Origin: JAAZVM01 sp041694155
GTDB lineage: Bacteria > Patescibacteriota > Gracilibacteria > BD1-5 > UBA6164
Reading direction: 5' to 3'
Length of the DNA stretch: 64,000 nt
NCBI GenBank assembly: GCA_041694155.1
Contig: JASMTS010000012.1
Coordinates: 62,001-126,000, forward strand
Below, piece after piece: positions 1-10,187 of this stretch; position 1 is the first letter of the stretch, and every line of letters starts with the position of its first letter. The notes beneath the pieces were generated by a model, which made no database searches, was not told the DNA's origin, and was given only the letters and a program-made list of their open reading frames with translations. Both the position numbers and the translations under genes were made by a program.

Positions 1-1259
1 TTTTGACTCTTGGATACTCTATAAACTTCTTCTAATGAAGTAAGTCAATTAAGAGCTTTCATTATACCATCTTGTTCTAGAGAAACCATTCAGTCTTTTA
101 TAGCTTGGTTGTTTATATTAAATGCACTTGATCAATTAAGTATCATTTCTTTTACTCATGGTGTTATTTCTAATACTTCATAAAGTCAAACTCTTCACTT
201 ATATCAAGTATTATCACATTTTTCACAACCAACAGGTTCATAAAAAGCTGGAGCTTTTAATTCTTCTCATACCCTTGACTTTAACTCTTTTTTATTTGTC
301 AGGTTTATTGCATTTTTTACATTTGCCAATGTATCTTTTCACAAATCATTTAGTCATATTTTTTTCTTGCAATGAGGACAAAGTCTTTTTACCAGTCTTT
401 GAGCTATAATAGCATTTACAGATGCTGGTATCAAAAATGGCTGAACTCACATATTTAGTATTCTTGTTATTGTTTCCGAAGCATTATTGGTATGGATTGT
501 TGACAATACCAAGTGTCATGTCAAAGATGCCTCTATCGCAATATCTACTGTTTCTTTGTCTCTCATCTCTCACACCATTATGATATCTGGATCTTGTCTC
601 AGTGCAGTTCTAAGTCAATATGCAAAAGTATATCATATAGCAGGTTTTACTTGAGATTGACTTATTCAGTCTACTTGATTTTCTACTGGATCTTCTAAAG
701 TCATTATATTTACATCTATTTCATTTAGATCAGTTAGTGCCGAATAAAGAGTTGTTGATTTACCAGAACCAGTAGGCCCTGATGTCAATATAATACCATT
801 AGGTAGAGATATCGCTTTTTGGATTATGTCAAGGTTTTGTCATTCTATACCTAGGTCAAGCAATTTTGGTATTTCTTTTGTCTTGTCTACAATTCTCATA
901 ACGACTTTTTCTCAGTGGACTGTAGGTAGAGTCGAAACTCTCAAATCAAGCTCTTTTCATTCAATATTTGTACTTATTCTACCATCTTGTGGTATTCTAG
1001 ATTCATCTATTTTTAGTTCTGACATTATTTTGAATCTAGCAACTATTCATGAATGCAAAAAGTTTTGATATTCAAGTATTTCTCTAAGCTCTCAGTCAAG
1101 TCTGTATCTAAGCCTAACAAATGAACTAAGAGGCTCGACATGTATATCTGAAGAGTCTCAAAGCACAGCTGCTAACACTATGTAGTCACAAATTTTTTGT
1201 ATATCGTCTCATTTATAAACAAGCTCTTTTAATTGCTCTACAACTTCTTTGTACTTCAT
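1..1259 (-). CDS. pilB: Type IV pilus assembly / type II secretion ATPase PilB (GspE family), 3' end cut by the window
   Basis: Hexameric ATPase that powers pilus extension at the inner membrane. About 419 codons are visible and only a few C-terminal residues are missing, because the last visible stretch TSLEEVYRVSKSQ matches the family C-terminus. Seen in order: an SSDIHVEP motif near residue 37, Walker A GPTGSGKST near residue 160, an Asp box DPDIIMVGEMRD near 223, and a zinc-type pair of motifs (CPHC near 293, CEKC followed by TGYKGR near 345). The protein is short because the N-terminal MshEN domain of longer PilB proteins is absent. Several glycines are TGA. The two genes upstream on the same strand are membrane proteins of the size of pilus inner-membrane partners, so a pilus operon is likely. 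Confident. Confidence 0.95.
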
Positions 1260-1288
1260 TTTAAAATTAATATTAGTTATTATATTTT

Positions 1289-2593
1289 TTAGTCTTTTGT
1301 ATTTTCTGATTCATTATTTTGTTCTTTTTCTTCTTTAATTTCTAATTCTATTCATATCTCATCTGCATATTTTTTATATGTTTCTATATATTCAAATGAT
1401 TTATTATATGCTTCGTCAAGTCAGTCTTTTTGAGCCAAACTAGCTCTTAAATTAGGTATTATTGACTGATCTATTTCGCTTATAGTTACTAGTCTTGTTT
1501 GAGCTAATTTTTTTATATTTGATGAAGCATTAGGGTCAGATACTTTTTGTGCTAATAATCATTTAAATCTTTGATGAAGCTTTATGAAGTCTAGTATTTG
1601 TTCTTCAATCTTGTATATAGGAAGACCTTTTACATAAAATCTTAAACCTATTTTCACATTTATTGATTCTCTTCACTGTGTATTTTTTACAAATGATATA
1701 ACATCAGAATAGTTATTGTTCAAGTCAAAACTAGAGTCAGGGTATTCTGGAAACTCTATATATTCTATATCTGACATTTGATTATTAAACAAATCATATC
1801 ATTGTTTTCTTTCTTGTCATGATATAGCTTTTATAGCAAGTGTTTTAAATGTACTTGATACTCATTGTACAAAGCTTATATCATAATCACCATCTTTTGT
1901 TTTTGTTTCTTGTATTTGACCAACTCTTTTTATAAAATATATAAAATCTAATATTGATTCTTTTCTTCAAGATACATCTAATTCCAAAGGTATATAATAT
2001 ATACTTGTTTCTAAAGAACTATCATTAGCAGAAGTAGAATAACCCTCTACTACATTTACATCTTGTATACCTATAGAGTTATTAAAGTTGATATTAAAAG
2101 TATCAGCCAAAGATTCTATATAGTTGATAAATTTAAAATCTGTCAAAAAATTATCTCAAAAATCACTTATTTGATCAGAATAACTAGGTAGTATTTTTGC
2201 TAGTTTTTTAGTTTTTTCTTCAAACTCAGTAGTGTCAGAATATTTTTTTGATATTTCTGTTACAAATGAGTCATAATTATTATATTCAGTATTTACTAAA
2301 TATTTTTGATAAAAATCATTATCTATATCTTCTAATATTTTGTTTGTATAGCTAGAATCATCACCTGAAGACATACTTTCTACTGATTTTTTAAAATCAT
2401 TGAATGATTGTCATTTTTTTTGTATTTCTTTGTATTCTTCATATGTAGTCATAGCCTCAATTTTTAAATCTGATACATCATTATATCATGGTAATATATA
2501 AAATAGTAATACAGATAATGATGCTATAAAAAGCACAATAGTAACTGAAAAATTTATGATTATAGCATTTATTTCTCTTTTTGTTTTTGCCAT
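1289..2593 (-). CDS. Membrane-anchored protein, probable pilus inner-membrane accessory (PilN/PilO-like position)
   Basis: 434 aa. The N-terminus has a short basic cytoplasmic segment (MAKTKREINAIII) and one hydrophobic helix at about residues 8-35. A long extracytoplasmic region follows, rich in Asp, Ser, Tyr and Lys with likely coiled-coil stretches, and the C-terminus is acidic. I do not recognise a named domain by eye. One N-terminal helix plus a large periplasmic-type domain next to pilB resembles PilO/PilN alignment-complex proteins, but this rests mostly on position. Its ATG lies 5 bp after the stop of the upstream gene, which indicates cotranscription. Confidence 0.7.
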
Positions 2594-2597
2594 TTTA

Positions 2598-3488
2598 TTA
2601 ATTATTAATTTTTAATTTAAGATCAAAGTTTGTTTTACTAGTATAACCGCTTCTTTCTCATGTAACACTTTGATTTGAGAAGACTTTTTGTCTATCTATA
2701 ATATCAAATGTATACACTTTATTATCATCTTGAGTGTTTTTTGATTGTTTTTCTATATAGTTCAAAAAGCTATTGGCTATAGACATAGAAGTTCAAACCA
2801 AATCTCTATCCTTTTTTTCTCATGAAAAACCTATTATTTCTCTTTCAAATCACATAGAATACGAAGCACATTTCATTGACAATATCATTTCTTCACTATC
2901 AATTTTTAGGTTTTCACATTGTATTTTACTTTTTTCTAATCATAAATAATTGTTTTTTAATTTATCAAATTCATTTATTATACCTAATACATCCAATTTG
3001 TTTTCACTTTTATCCAATAAAAATGAAACTTCTTTTGTTTTTGTAAAGTTTTGTTTTTGATAAATACTACTTATAAGTGGCAATATAGCTTCTGTTTGTT
3101 CTTGTTTTAATTTTTTTATACTAGATTCATAGCTATCTATAGTATAAGAAACAGAAGAACAATTATTTACATTATTAGGTATAGGAACTCATCAGTTCAA
3201 AATATTACAAATAGGATTCAAAAACGACTTATTATTAAGTGAATCATTTTTTTGAAGATATATATATGAACCTACTATAATTATAGCAAATAGCATCAAT
3301 ACAAACAAAGTCTTTAGTACACCTGTAGCTATAGATAAATAATAATAAACATCTCTTTCATTTTCCTCTTTTAGTTTTTGTACTTCTGAAAGTAAATCTC
3401 AATCAGAATCAAATTCATCAAATATATTTGAGGTATTAATTGACTCGTTATTCTCTGATTCTTGAGTATTTTTTAGGTTTTCTGACAT
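2598..3488 (-). CDS. Hypothetical membrane protein upstream of the pilus genes
   Basis: 296 aa. It starts with about 45 acidic residues, followed by one transmembrane helix at about residues 50-72 (sequence around IATGVLKTLFVLMLFAIII) and an extracytoplasmic region with coiled-coil character and four cysteines. No family recognised. It ends 5 bp before the next gene, so it belongs to the same operon as pilB. Its topology (long acidic cytoplasmic tail, single helix, periplasmic coil) would fit a pilus or secretion accessory protein, by context only. Confidence 0.65.
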
Positions 3489-3579
3489 AAATAATAGTTA
3501 ACAAATTAATAACTAATATAATGTTACCATATATAAATTTAAAACTCAAAAAAAAGACTTTACAATTATGTAAAATCTT

Positions 3580-6192
3580 TTATCAGTTTTTTTCTAATAT
3601 TTTTAAAAATGTATCTTTTGATCATTTTTTTATATTTATATTTTCAGGGAAGGCATTATAAAACTCTGCTCCCCATCTTGTATTTATCCTATCATCCAGT
3701 AAAACAACAATTCATTTATCATTTTTTGTTCTTATAAGTCTTCAAAATCATTGTTTTAATTTTATTATAGCTTTTGGTATAGAGTATTCTTTAAATGGAT
3801 CATCAAAAAATACACTTCTGGCTTGAAATATTGGATCTGTTGGTACTTGAAAAGGAAATTTGTGTATTACCAAATATTTCAAATCTTCACCTGGTATATC
3901 TACTCATTCCCAAAAACTGTCAGTTCATAATAATATAGAGTTATGTGAAGACTTTGTGAAGTTTGATAAAAGCTTGGTTTTACTTCATCATATAGACTGA
4001 GCATATAAATTTATTCAATTTTTTTTCAAATCCATATTACAAGATGTATAAATCTTTTTTATTACATTAAAACTAGTAAGTAAAGTTAGAGTATTACCTT
4101 TAACCCTAGAATAAAACTTATACAAAAAATCTATAACAAGATCTGAATTATTTTTTATACTTCATATATCAGTAGGTATAAATAATGTTGCTTGTTTAGA
4201 ATAATCAAAATCACTATAAAATGATAAAAAGTCAAATTCATTAAGTTTTAATATATTCTTCACATAATCAAAACTATTTCATATACTCAATGTTGCAGAA
4301 GTCAATATACATGAGTCAAGTTTTTTCCGTAAGTTTTGATCCAAATAATTTGCAGGGTTAAGTAGTGTATATTCAAAATTTATACCAAATCTATCATTGT
4401 AACTAAGTATTTTTATATAAGTTTTAGATGAATTTTTGTCAAAAAAGTTATTCAAGTTATTGGCTAAAGATTCAAAAAAATTGACCTCTTTTGAAAAATC
4501 ATATTCTTCTTTTGTTTTCAAAATGTCTATAATGTCTATCAAATCTAAGTTAACTTTTTTCAAGATATTTGAAAAATCTAAGTCCTCAAAAAAATCATCT
4601 TTTAATAATAAAACTTTGTATCATTGGTCACTTGGTATTTTTGAATCCAAGTATCAAAAAGCAGAGTCATCCAAGACTTCTAGGTTTTGTATAAGAGATT
4701 CTTTTTTATTTAAAATCTCTATTTTTTTTATATTTTTTAGTTTGAATATTTTTTCCAGATTGACAAAATGGTCTTTTATTGTGAAGAGACTGAATCTTTG
4801 TTTCAAAGAATCTGTAACTGAATCTTCGATAGAATGAGCCTCATCTATAACCAAGTTTTTGAGATTTGGTAGTAGTTTAGATTCTCAAGCAAGATCAGAA
4901 TAAAGCAAGCTATGATTTATAACTACTATATTTGCCTTTTCTACTCATTTTCTAGCTTTGTATATGTATTCATAATCCCTATAAGGATTTTTTTCTGAAA
5001 TATTCACATAACCTTCACAATTAAGATTTCTCAAATAAAAAAACTCATCTGGATAAAAAGTTAACTCATCCAATTCTCAATATTTTGTTTGTAAAAGCCA
5101 CAAACATATTTTTGAATACATACTTACTTCAATGTAAGATAAATCTCACAAAAATATAGCATCAAAGTAAGCTTTTAAATTAATATAATTTTTTCTTCAC
5201 TTAAGTTTACTATAATTAAAATCATATCAGATATTATTCTTCAAAAAATTTAAATCTCTATCATATAACTGATCTTGTAAATTTTTTGTTTTGGTTGTTA
5301 TATATATTTTTTCTCCTGTTTTAAGTGAATGTATTATAGATGGTATAAGGTAAGCATAACTTTTTCAAAGACCTGTAGGAGCTTCTATAACAGTTTTTTT
5401 CTTGTTTTTGTATGTATTATATACCTCTTTGGTCATCTGAAGCTGATTTTCTCTTTTTTCTACACCATTTCAAAACTCAAAATACTTACTTATATCAGTA
5501 TCATCTATTGATTCATTGCTAATTATTTCTTTATTTGAATCTATTGCTTGTATATTTTTTAATAATTCATTTTCAAAAAATTCTAAATCTATTTTTAAGT
5601 CAAACTCTCAAAACAAATATTTTTTTAAAAACTTCACATTTTCTTCACTTGATAAATTGAATATGTAGTATAATAATTTTTTATTAACACTTGACATTTC
5701 ACTAAAATCTAGTATTTGATTTTTGAATAATTCGACTGTAGCTTCTACATCATTTATAGCTCTATGAGCTCATTCAAATCATATATTATAATGATTACAA
5801 AGCATTTCTAGGTTTAGAGAGTCATTATTAAATGTAAGTATATTAGCTAGAAAAAATGTATCTATTTTTAGGTTTTTACTTACATCAATACCATTATTTA
5901 CAAAAAAATCTATATCAAAATTTACATTATGACCTAGTAAAACACTATCCCCTATAAAATCTAATATTTCATCCCTTAATTCTTCTATTTTTGGTGCTCA
6001 TACTACATTATCATCAAATATATTTGTTATATTTGATATAAGTTCTGGTATTTGTATTCATGGATCAACAAAACAACTATATTTTTCTATTACTTCAAAA
6101 GTTTTATCGTCAAACTTTATCATCGCTATCTCTATGATTTTGTCATTGTATTTATCTAATCCGGTAGTCTCCAAGTCAAAACAAACTATCAT
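3580..6192 (-). CDS. dinG: Exonuclease-helicase fusion, DinG family
   Basis: 870 aa: an N-terminal DEDDh 3'-5' exonuclease joined to a superfamily 2 DinG/XPD-type helicase. The exonuclease shows FDLETTGL (residues 5-12), HNVNFDIDF near 108 and HRAINDVEAT near 158. The helicase shows Walker A EAPTGLGKS near 267, the DEAH box VIDEAHSIED near 447, SATLS near 632, a GTDSFWEGVDIPG motif near 765 and QGFGRLIR near 817. I do not see four cysteines spaced for an iron-sulphur cluster, which agrees with the Gram-positive DinG type. Role: unwinding and trimming of DNA structures during repair. The last codons read Asn-Gly(TGA)-TAA, so an ancestral UGA stop is probably preserved inside the gene. Confidence 0.92.
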
Positions 6193-6264
6193 TTTTAAAA
6201 AATTTTCTTGAATAAAATAAGTATAATTATATAATACTCAAAATAATAAATAAAAGAAACTTAA

Positions 6265-6921
6265 ATGAAGATTTTTATAAAAGTATTGATAATATGTAGT
6301 TTATTTACTTGATTTAATTATTCATCTGCTTTTGATGACTATAGTGAATCAAAAAATAACAAAGAAAGAGCTATATTAATAGAAAAATATTTATTATCAC
6401 ATAAAAAACAAGTAATAAATTTTACAAAAAAATATAATATAGAATGAGATTATGAGATAAATAAAGAACTTGACAAATTTGATTTTTTAATCAAATCTCT
6501 AAAAACAATACAAGAAAAAGATATAGAAAAAAATAGAGAAAAACTAATAATAAACACTATTATAAACGAGATAAGAATAACAAATGAAAAACTAAAAATA
6601 CTCCTACAACAAAAAAAATACGAATATAATAGTAATAATGAAAAATTGAAAACTAGTTATTGATTATTGTGAATAAAGTTATCAATCGAAATAAAAAAAA
6701 TAACAAAAGTATTAGATTATCTAGACAAAATAGACTCTTACAAACTATCTAAAGAGGAAACAAATCTAAAGAAAGCAAAAAAAAGATTAGAAGAATTGGC
6801 ATACTTATTAAAAATGTTTTGAAAAATCAATTTTAATAATGAGGATGAAATAAAAACAGCTTTTAAAAAAATAATACTAGAAATAAGACAAGAAATGAAA
6901 ATAATAAAAAATAATTTATAA
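6265..6921 (+). CDS. Secreted coiled-coil protein, unknown function
   Basis: 218 aa. N-terminal signal peptide (MKIFIKVLIICSLFTGFNYSSAF, cleavage likely near residues 20-22). The rest is almost entirely Lys/Glu/Ile/Leu-rich helix with heptad character. No domain recognised and no cysteines. It ends in a terminator shared with the converging pseudouridine synthase gene. Export followed by a long coiled coil suggests an envelope-associated structural or adhesion role, but this is a guess. Confidence 0.75.
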
Positions 6922-6950
6922 AAAAAGTGCTTTATACAGCACTTTTTTTT
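6922..6950. terminator. Bidirectional intrinsic terminator
   Basis: The arms aaaaagtgct and agcacttttt form a perfect 10-bp stem around a 6-nt loop, with A and T tracts on both sides so it can work in both directions. It overlaps the stop codons of both converging genes: the plus-strand TAA is at 6919-6921, and the minus-strand TAA at 6932-6934 lies in the loop. Confidence 0.85.
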
Positions 6951-7651
6951 ATTCATAATTTGTTAAATAATCAGTTTATTTCTTTGTTGGATAAGTGTTT
7001 GTAATCTCATAAGTCAAGTTTTCAAAGTTCGATATTTTCTATTCTTATTCTTTTCAATTTTTTTACTTTATGTCATACTTTTTCTACCATCCTTCTTATT
7101 TGTCTATTTCTTCACTCAGTTATAGTTATACTGAATTTTCAAGCTGATATTCTTTTTATTATAGCTTTTTTGGTATAACTACCTAATATAAATAATCAAG
7201 AGCTCATTTTATCCAAGGACTTGTCATCTATTGGTCAAAAAGTTTCTACTATATATTCTTTTTGGTGCTCATATTTAGGATGCATAAGATAATTAGCCAA
7301 TCTACCATCATTTGTCAATAATATAAGACCAGTAGTTTCTTTATCTAGCCTACCAATAGGGAAAACTCTTTGTCAAACATCTACTATATCAATAATATTT
7401 TTATCTTCATTTTGTGCACATGTAGTAACTATTCATCTAGGTTTATTTATTTTGTAGTAGACAAGATTGTTTTGTTCTTTTATTGCTTTGTTAAGCAATT
7501 TTATAGTATCTTGTCATGGTATAATAGACATACCTATAGTCGCTATCTCTCAATTAACACTAACTTGTCAAGCAGCTATATACTCTTCTGCTTTTCTTCT
7601 AGAGCAAATTCATGCTTGACTCATGTATTTTTGTATTCTTATTTTTTCCAT
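6932..7651 (-). CDS. Ribosomal RNA pseudouridine synthase, RsuA/RluB family
   Basis: 239 aa. Converts a specific uridine of rRNA to pseudouridine. Residues 1-45 form an S4 RNA-binding domain (RIQKYMSQAGICSRRKAEEYI). The catalytic motif GRLDKETTGLILLTNDG near residue 100 holds the active aspartate, and EGRNRQIRRM near 195 is the family C-terminal signature. The gene overlaps the upstream small membrane protein by one base (TAATG). An in-frame TGA eight codons before the TAA lies close to where a standard-code homologue would end. I cannot assign the exact target (RluB, RluE or RsuA). Confidence 0.92.
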
Positions 7652-7935
7652 TAGTTTTCTAAGCTTTTAATATAATTATCATATATTTTGATATATGTAT
7701 CTTTTGAATATAGAAAAGAGTCCTTTTCAAATAAGAAAAATTCTTTTTTTTCACATAGAAGTTTATCATCTCATGGTAATGCTCTTTCTCAAGAACAGAC
7801 AAGTGTATTAGCACATTTTAAATAATCATCACTTCTAATATAACAAAATCCGTCCAAAAAGTATTTATAGACAATAAAATAAATTGCCAAAAAGATAAAC
7901 AATGCTACAACTAATATTTCTATTATTTTTTTCAT
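7651..7935 (-). CDS. Small membrane protein, unknown
   Basis: 94 aa. One N-terminal transmembrane helix (about residues 5-25) and a hydrophilic domain with several cysteines (FCYI, YLKCANTLVCSG, LLCEKK) that could form disulphides if exported. No family recognised. Its stop overlaps the ATG of the pseudouridine synthase (TAATG), and murB ends 5 bp upstream of its start, so these three genes form one operon. Confidence 0.65.
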
Positions 7936-7939
7936 AATA

Positions 7940-8827
7940 TTATTTATTAGAAATTATTCTTACCTCAGGAATCAAATCTATATTGTGTTTTTGTTTTACT
8001 TTTGTTTGTGCTAGTTTTATTAATTGTAACAAGTCTTTATAACTAGCACTTCAATCATTCATAAGAAAATTAGCATGTTTATCTGAAAAAAATACTCAAT
8101 TAAAATTGTATCACTTCAATCATACCGATTCTATCAAAAATCAAGCAGAATGTTCTTTACTAGGATTTTTGAAAAAACTACCACAAGTATTTCATTTTGG
8201 TTGTTTGTGTTCTCTAAAATATATATTGTCTACATCACTATGATATTTTTCTATTTTTTTACTCAAATCAAATTCTGCAGATATTATAAAATAATCTGAT
8301 ATATTATCTTTTAAAAATGATTTTCTATATTCAAACTGCATATCATTTTTATTAAAAACTTCTATTTGTCAAGTTTGAAGATTATATACATCTGCTTTTT
8401 TGAAGTTATTTTGTGTTTCTAAACCAAAACATCAAGCATTTCAAAAAACAGCTCATCATATACTTCATGGCAATCATATAAATCTATGCCAAAGACTTTG
8501 TCAATAATCTAGTTCTAAAGATTCGGCTATATCACTAATCCGCTCATTACTATAAGTGTGAAGAATATGTGAAGATTTATCATAAGACCATCAATTTAAA
8601 GAATTTTTTATTATTATTCAATTATATTGATCAAAAGCAAATAATAAGTTTGTACCTCATCATATAAAAAGAATAGATAATCAATTATCTTTGGCAAAAT
8701 CTTTTATATCTTTTAATTTTTTTACATCTTCTATATTTTTTAATTCAAAAAAATACTTAGATCTAGCAGGAGTTCTAAAGTTGGAAAGGGCAGATATATC
8801 AACATTTTTTTGTAAATAATTTAACAT
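7940..8827 (-). CDS. murB: UDP-N-acetylenolpyruvoylglucosamine reductase
   Basis: 295 aa, the usual size. FAD enzyme that reduces enolpyruvyl-UDP-GlcNAc to UDP-MurNAc in cytosolic peptidoglycan synthesis. Visible signatures: N-terminal SALSNFRTPARSKYF, the FAD loop ILFIGGGTNLLF near residue 52, the GLPGSIGGAVFGNAG motif near 118, and GNTCGSFFKNPS near 218, which carries the serine proton donor. Several of these glycines are TGA. The arginine of the FAD site appears as YRKS. Shows that the cell makes its own peptidoglycan precursors. Confidence 0.95.
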
Positions 8828-8918
8828 TTTTTATGATTTTTTTATATAAAAATAACTTATTAAAATAATTATACTTAATTATTTTAAAATAAAAATAGAA
8901 TTTGATAATTAATAAAAT

Positions 8919-8962
8919 TTTTATAAGATTAAATTGTTTGCAAACAATTTAATCTTATAAAA
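8919..8962. repeat. Perfect 44-bp palindrome without a loop
   Basis: Each 22-nt arm is the exact reverse complement of the other; the centre lies between 8940 and 8941 in TTTG|CAAA. It sits between the divergent murB and YiiX-like genes and ends 13 bp before the latter's ATG. It lacks an adjacent T tract, so it is not a typical terminator. It could be a dimeric regulator site, a recombination site or an mRNA 5' hairpin. Confidence 0.8.
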
Positions 8963-8975
8963 TAATTATATTTAA

Positions 8976-9740
8976 ATGAAAAAATTAATTTTAATAGCTC
9001 TCCTAACGTTATTTAATATTAATTTTGTAAATTCAGATTTTAAAAATCAAGAATATTCAAATATAGAAAAAAATATTTATAATATAGAAAATAGAATAAA
9101 AGAAATTCAAAGTAAAGATGTTGAAAGTAAAGAACTAATAGAGTTACAAAATAAACTTTGAGATTATATTTATGAATTAAATATAAAAAAATGAAATTCA
9201 ATTAATTACAAAGATTTGATTGAAAATTCAAGTAAATTAAAAAATAAAGTTAGTCAAAGTAATGGTGTAACCTTAGAAACTTGAGATATTATCGTAATTA
9301 ATTTTAAAAATAAGCCTTGGTGGAGTTTTTTCTCAAATTGACGGGAGCACACATGAATTGTTTATGATACTGATATTGTTGAAGCTGTTAGATATTGAGA
9401 AAATTCTCGTAAAATAAGTTTAGAAAATTTTTTTGATATCTATACAGACCAAATTGATAAAATGATAATAATAAAAATGGATTTAAATGATATACAAAAG
9501 ATTTTAATAAAAAATAGTATAGATAATAGTTTATTAAATAAACCTTATCCTTCAAATTCAAATATTTTATCTTCAAAATACTCAATGGATACTTTTTATT
9601 GTTCTTCATTAGTTTGGAGAGCTCATTATACAAGTGGGAGTTTTGTAGATTTAGACGAAAAATATTCTCCCTGAATGGTATTTCCAATTGAATTAGTAAT
9701 CTCTGATAATGTGTGAAGCTTATATTCAGTTAACTTTTAA
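8976..9740 (+). CDS. Secreted cysteine hydrolase, YiiX/permuted NlpC-P60 family
   Basis: 254 aa. Signal peptide at residues 1-20 (MKKLILIALLTLFNINFVNS), a short coiled coil, then the catalytic domain. The permuted papain-like pattern is visible: GDIIVINF followed by HTGIVYD (His) near residue 127, and YCSSLVWRAHY (Cys) near 208. Members act as amidases or peptidases, some on lipids or peptidoglycan; the substrate cannot be told here. A two-helix membrane protein follows after 5 bp and probably works with it. The 44-bp palindrome just upstream may control it. Glycines are a mix of TGA and GGN. Confidence 0.85.
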
Positions 9741-9745
9741 TTATT

Positions 9746-10150
9746 ATGGGTATGGGTATTTGTGAAGAACCAGCTTTTATTATAGAATATAATTGAAATA
9801 ATTATAAAATATTAAAAGACAGTATTTATCATTACTTAATAAGTTTTCCTATAAATATATATGAAACAAAAAATATAAATAAAATAGATTCTATATGTAT
9901 GAAAAGTGAAATAAACCATTTAAAATATAATAATTTAAATAGTTGAGAGAAATGATTGATATGATTAAATCTTTGAATTATTTTATTATTTATTGCTTTA
10001 TTAATATTAATATTATATTTTTCAATAAAAAAAATATTAGAAAAAAAAATAAAATACAAAAAAACATCTATATTTTTTGTTATAATGATTTTTTTAATAG
10101 TAATAAATATCTACTCATGGTTTATTTTAAACTATATTAAATGATTATAA
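9746..10150 (+). CDS. Small membrane protein cotranscribed with the YiiX-like hydrolase
   Basis: 134 aa. A hydrophilic N-terminal half (about residues 1-70) is followed by two transmembrane helices (about 74-97 and 107-125). No family recognised. The gene begins 5 bp after the hydrolase stop. It could hold or regulate the hydrolase at the membrane, or act as a matching immunity-type protein; neither is shown by sequence. The end reads Lys-Gly(TGA)-Leu-TAA, another case of TGA just before the current stop. Confidence 0.65.
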
Positions 10151-10151
10151 T

Positions 10152-10187
10152 AAAAAGACAGGTCTAAATATTTTAGACCTGTCTTTT
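10152..10187. terminator. Bidirectional terminator between the YiiX-like operon and uvrA
   Basis: A 16-bp stem (aaaaagacaggtctaa with its complement) and a short AT loop. It ends both converging transcripts, and the uvrA stop codon (10187-10189) is at its edge. Confidence 0.9.

Noticed and set aside
158..1068. Plus-strand ORFs over the pilB region
   Set aside because: They are shadows of the conserved minus-strand PilB frame with its Walker A and zinc motifs.
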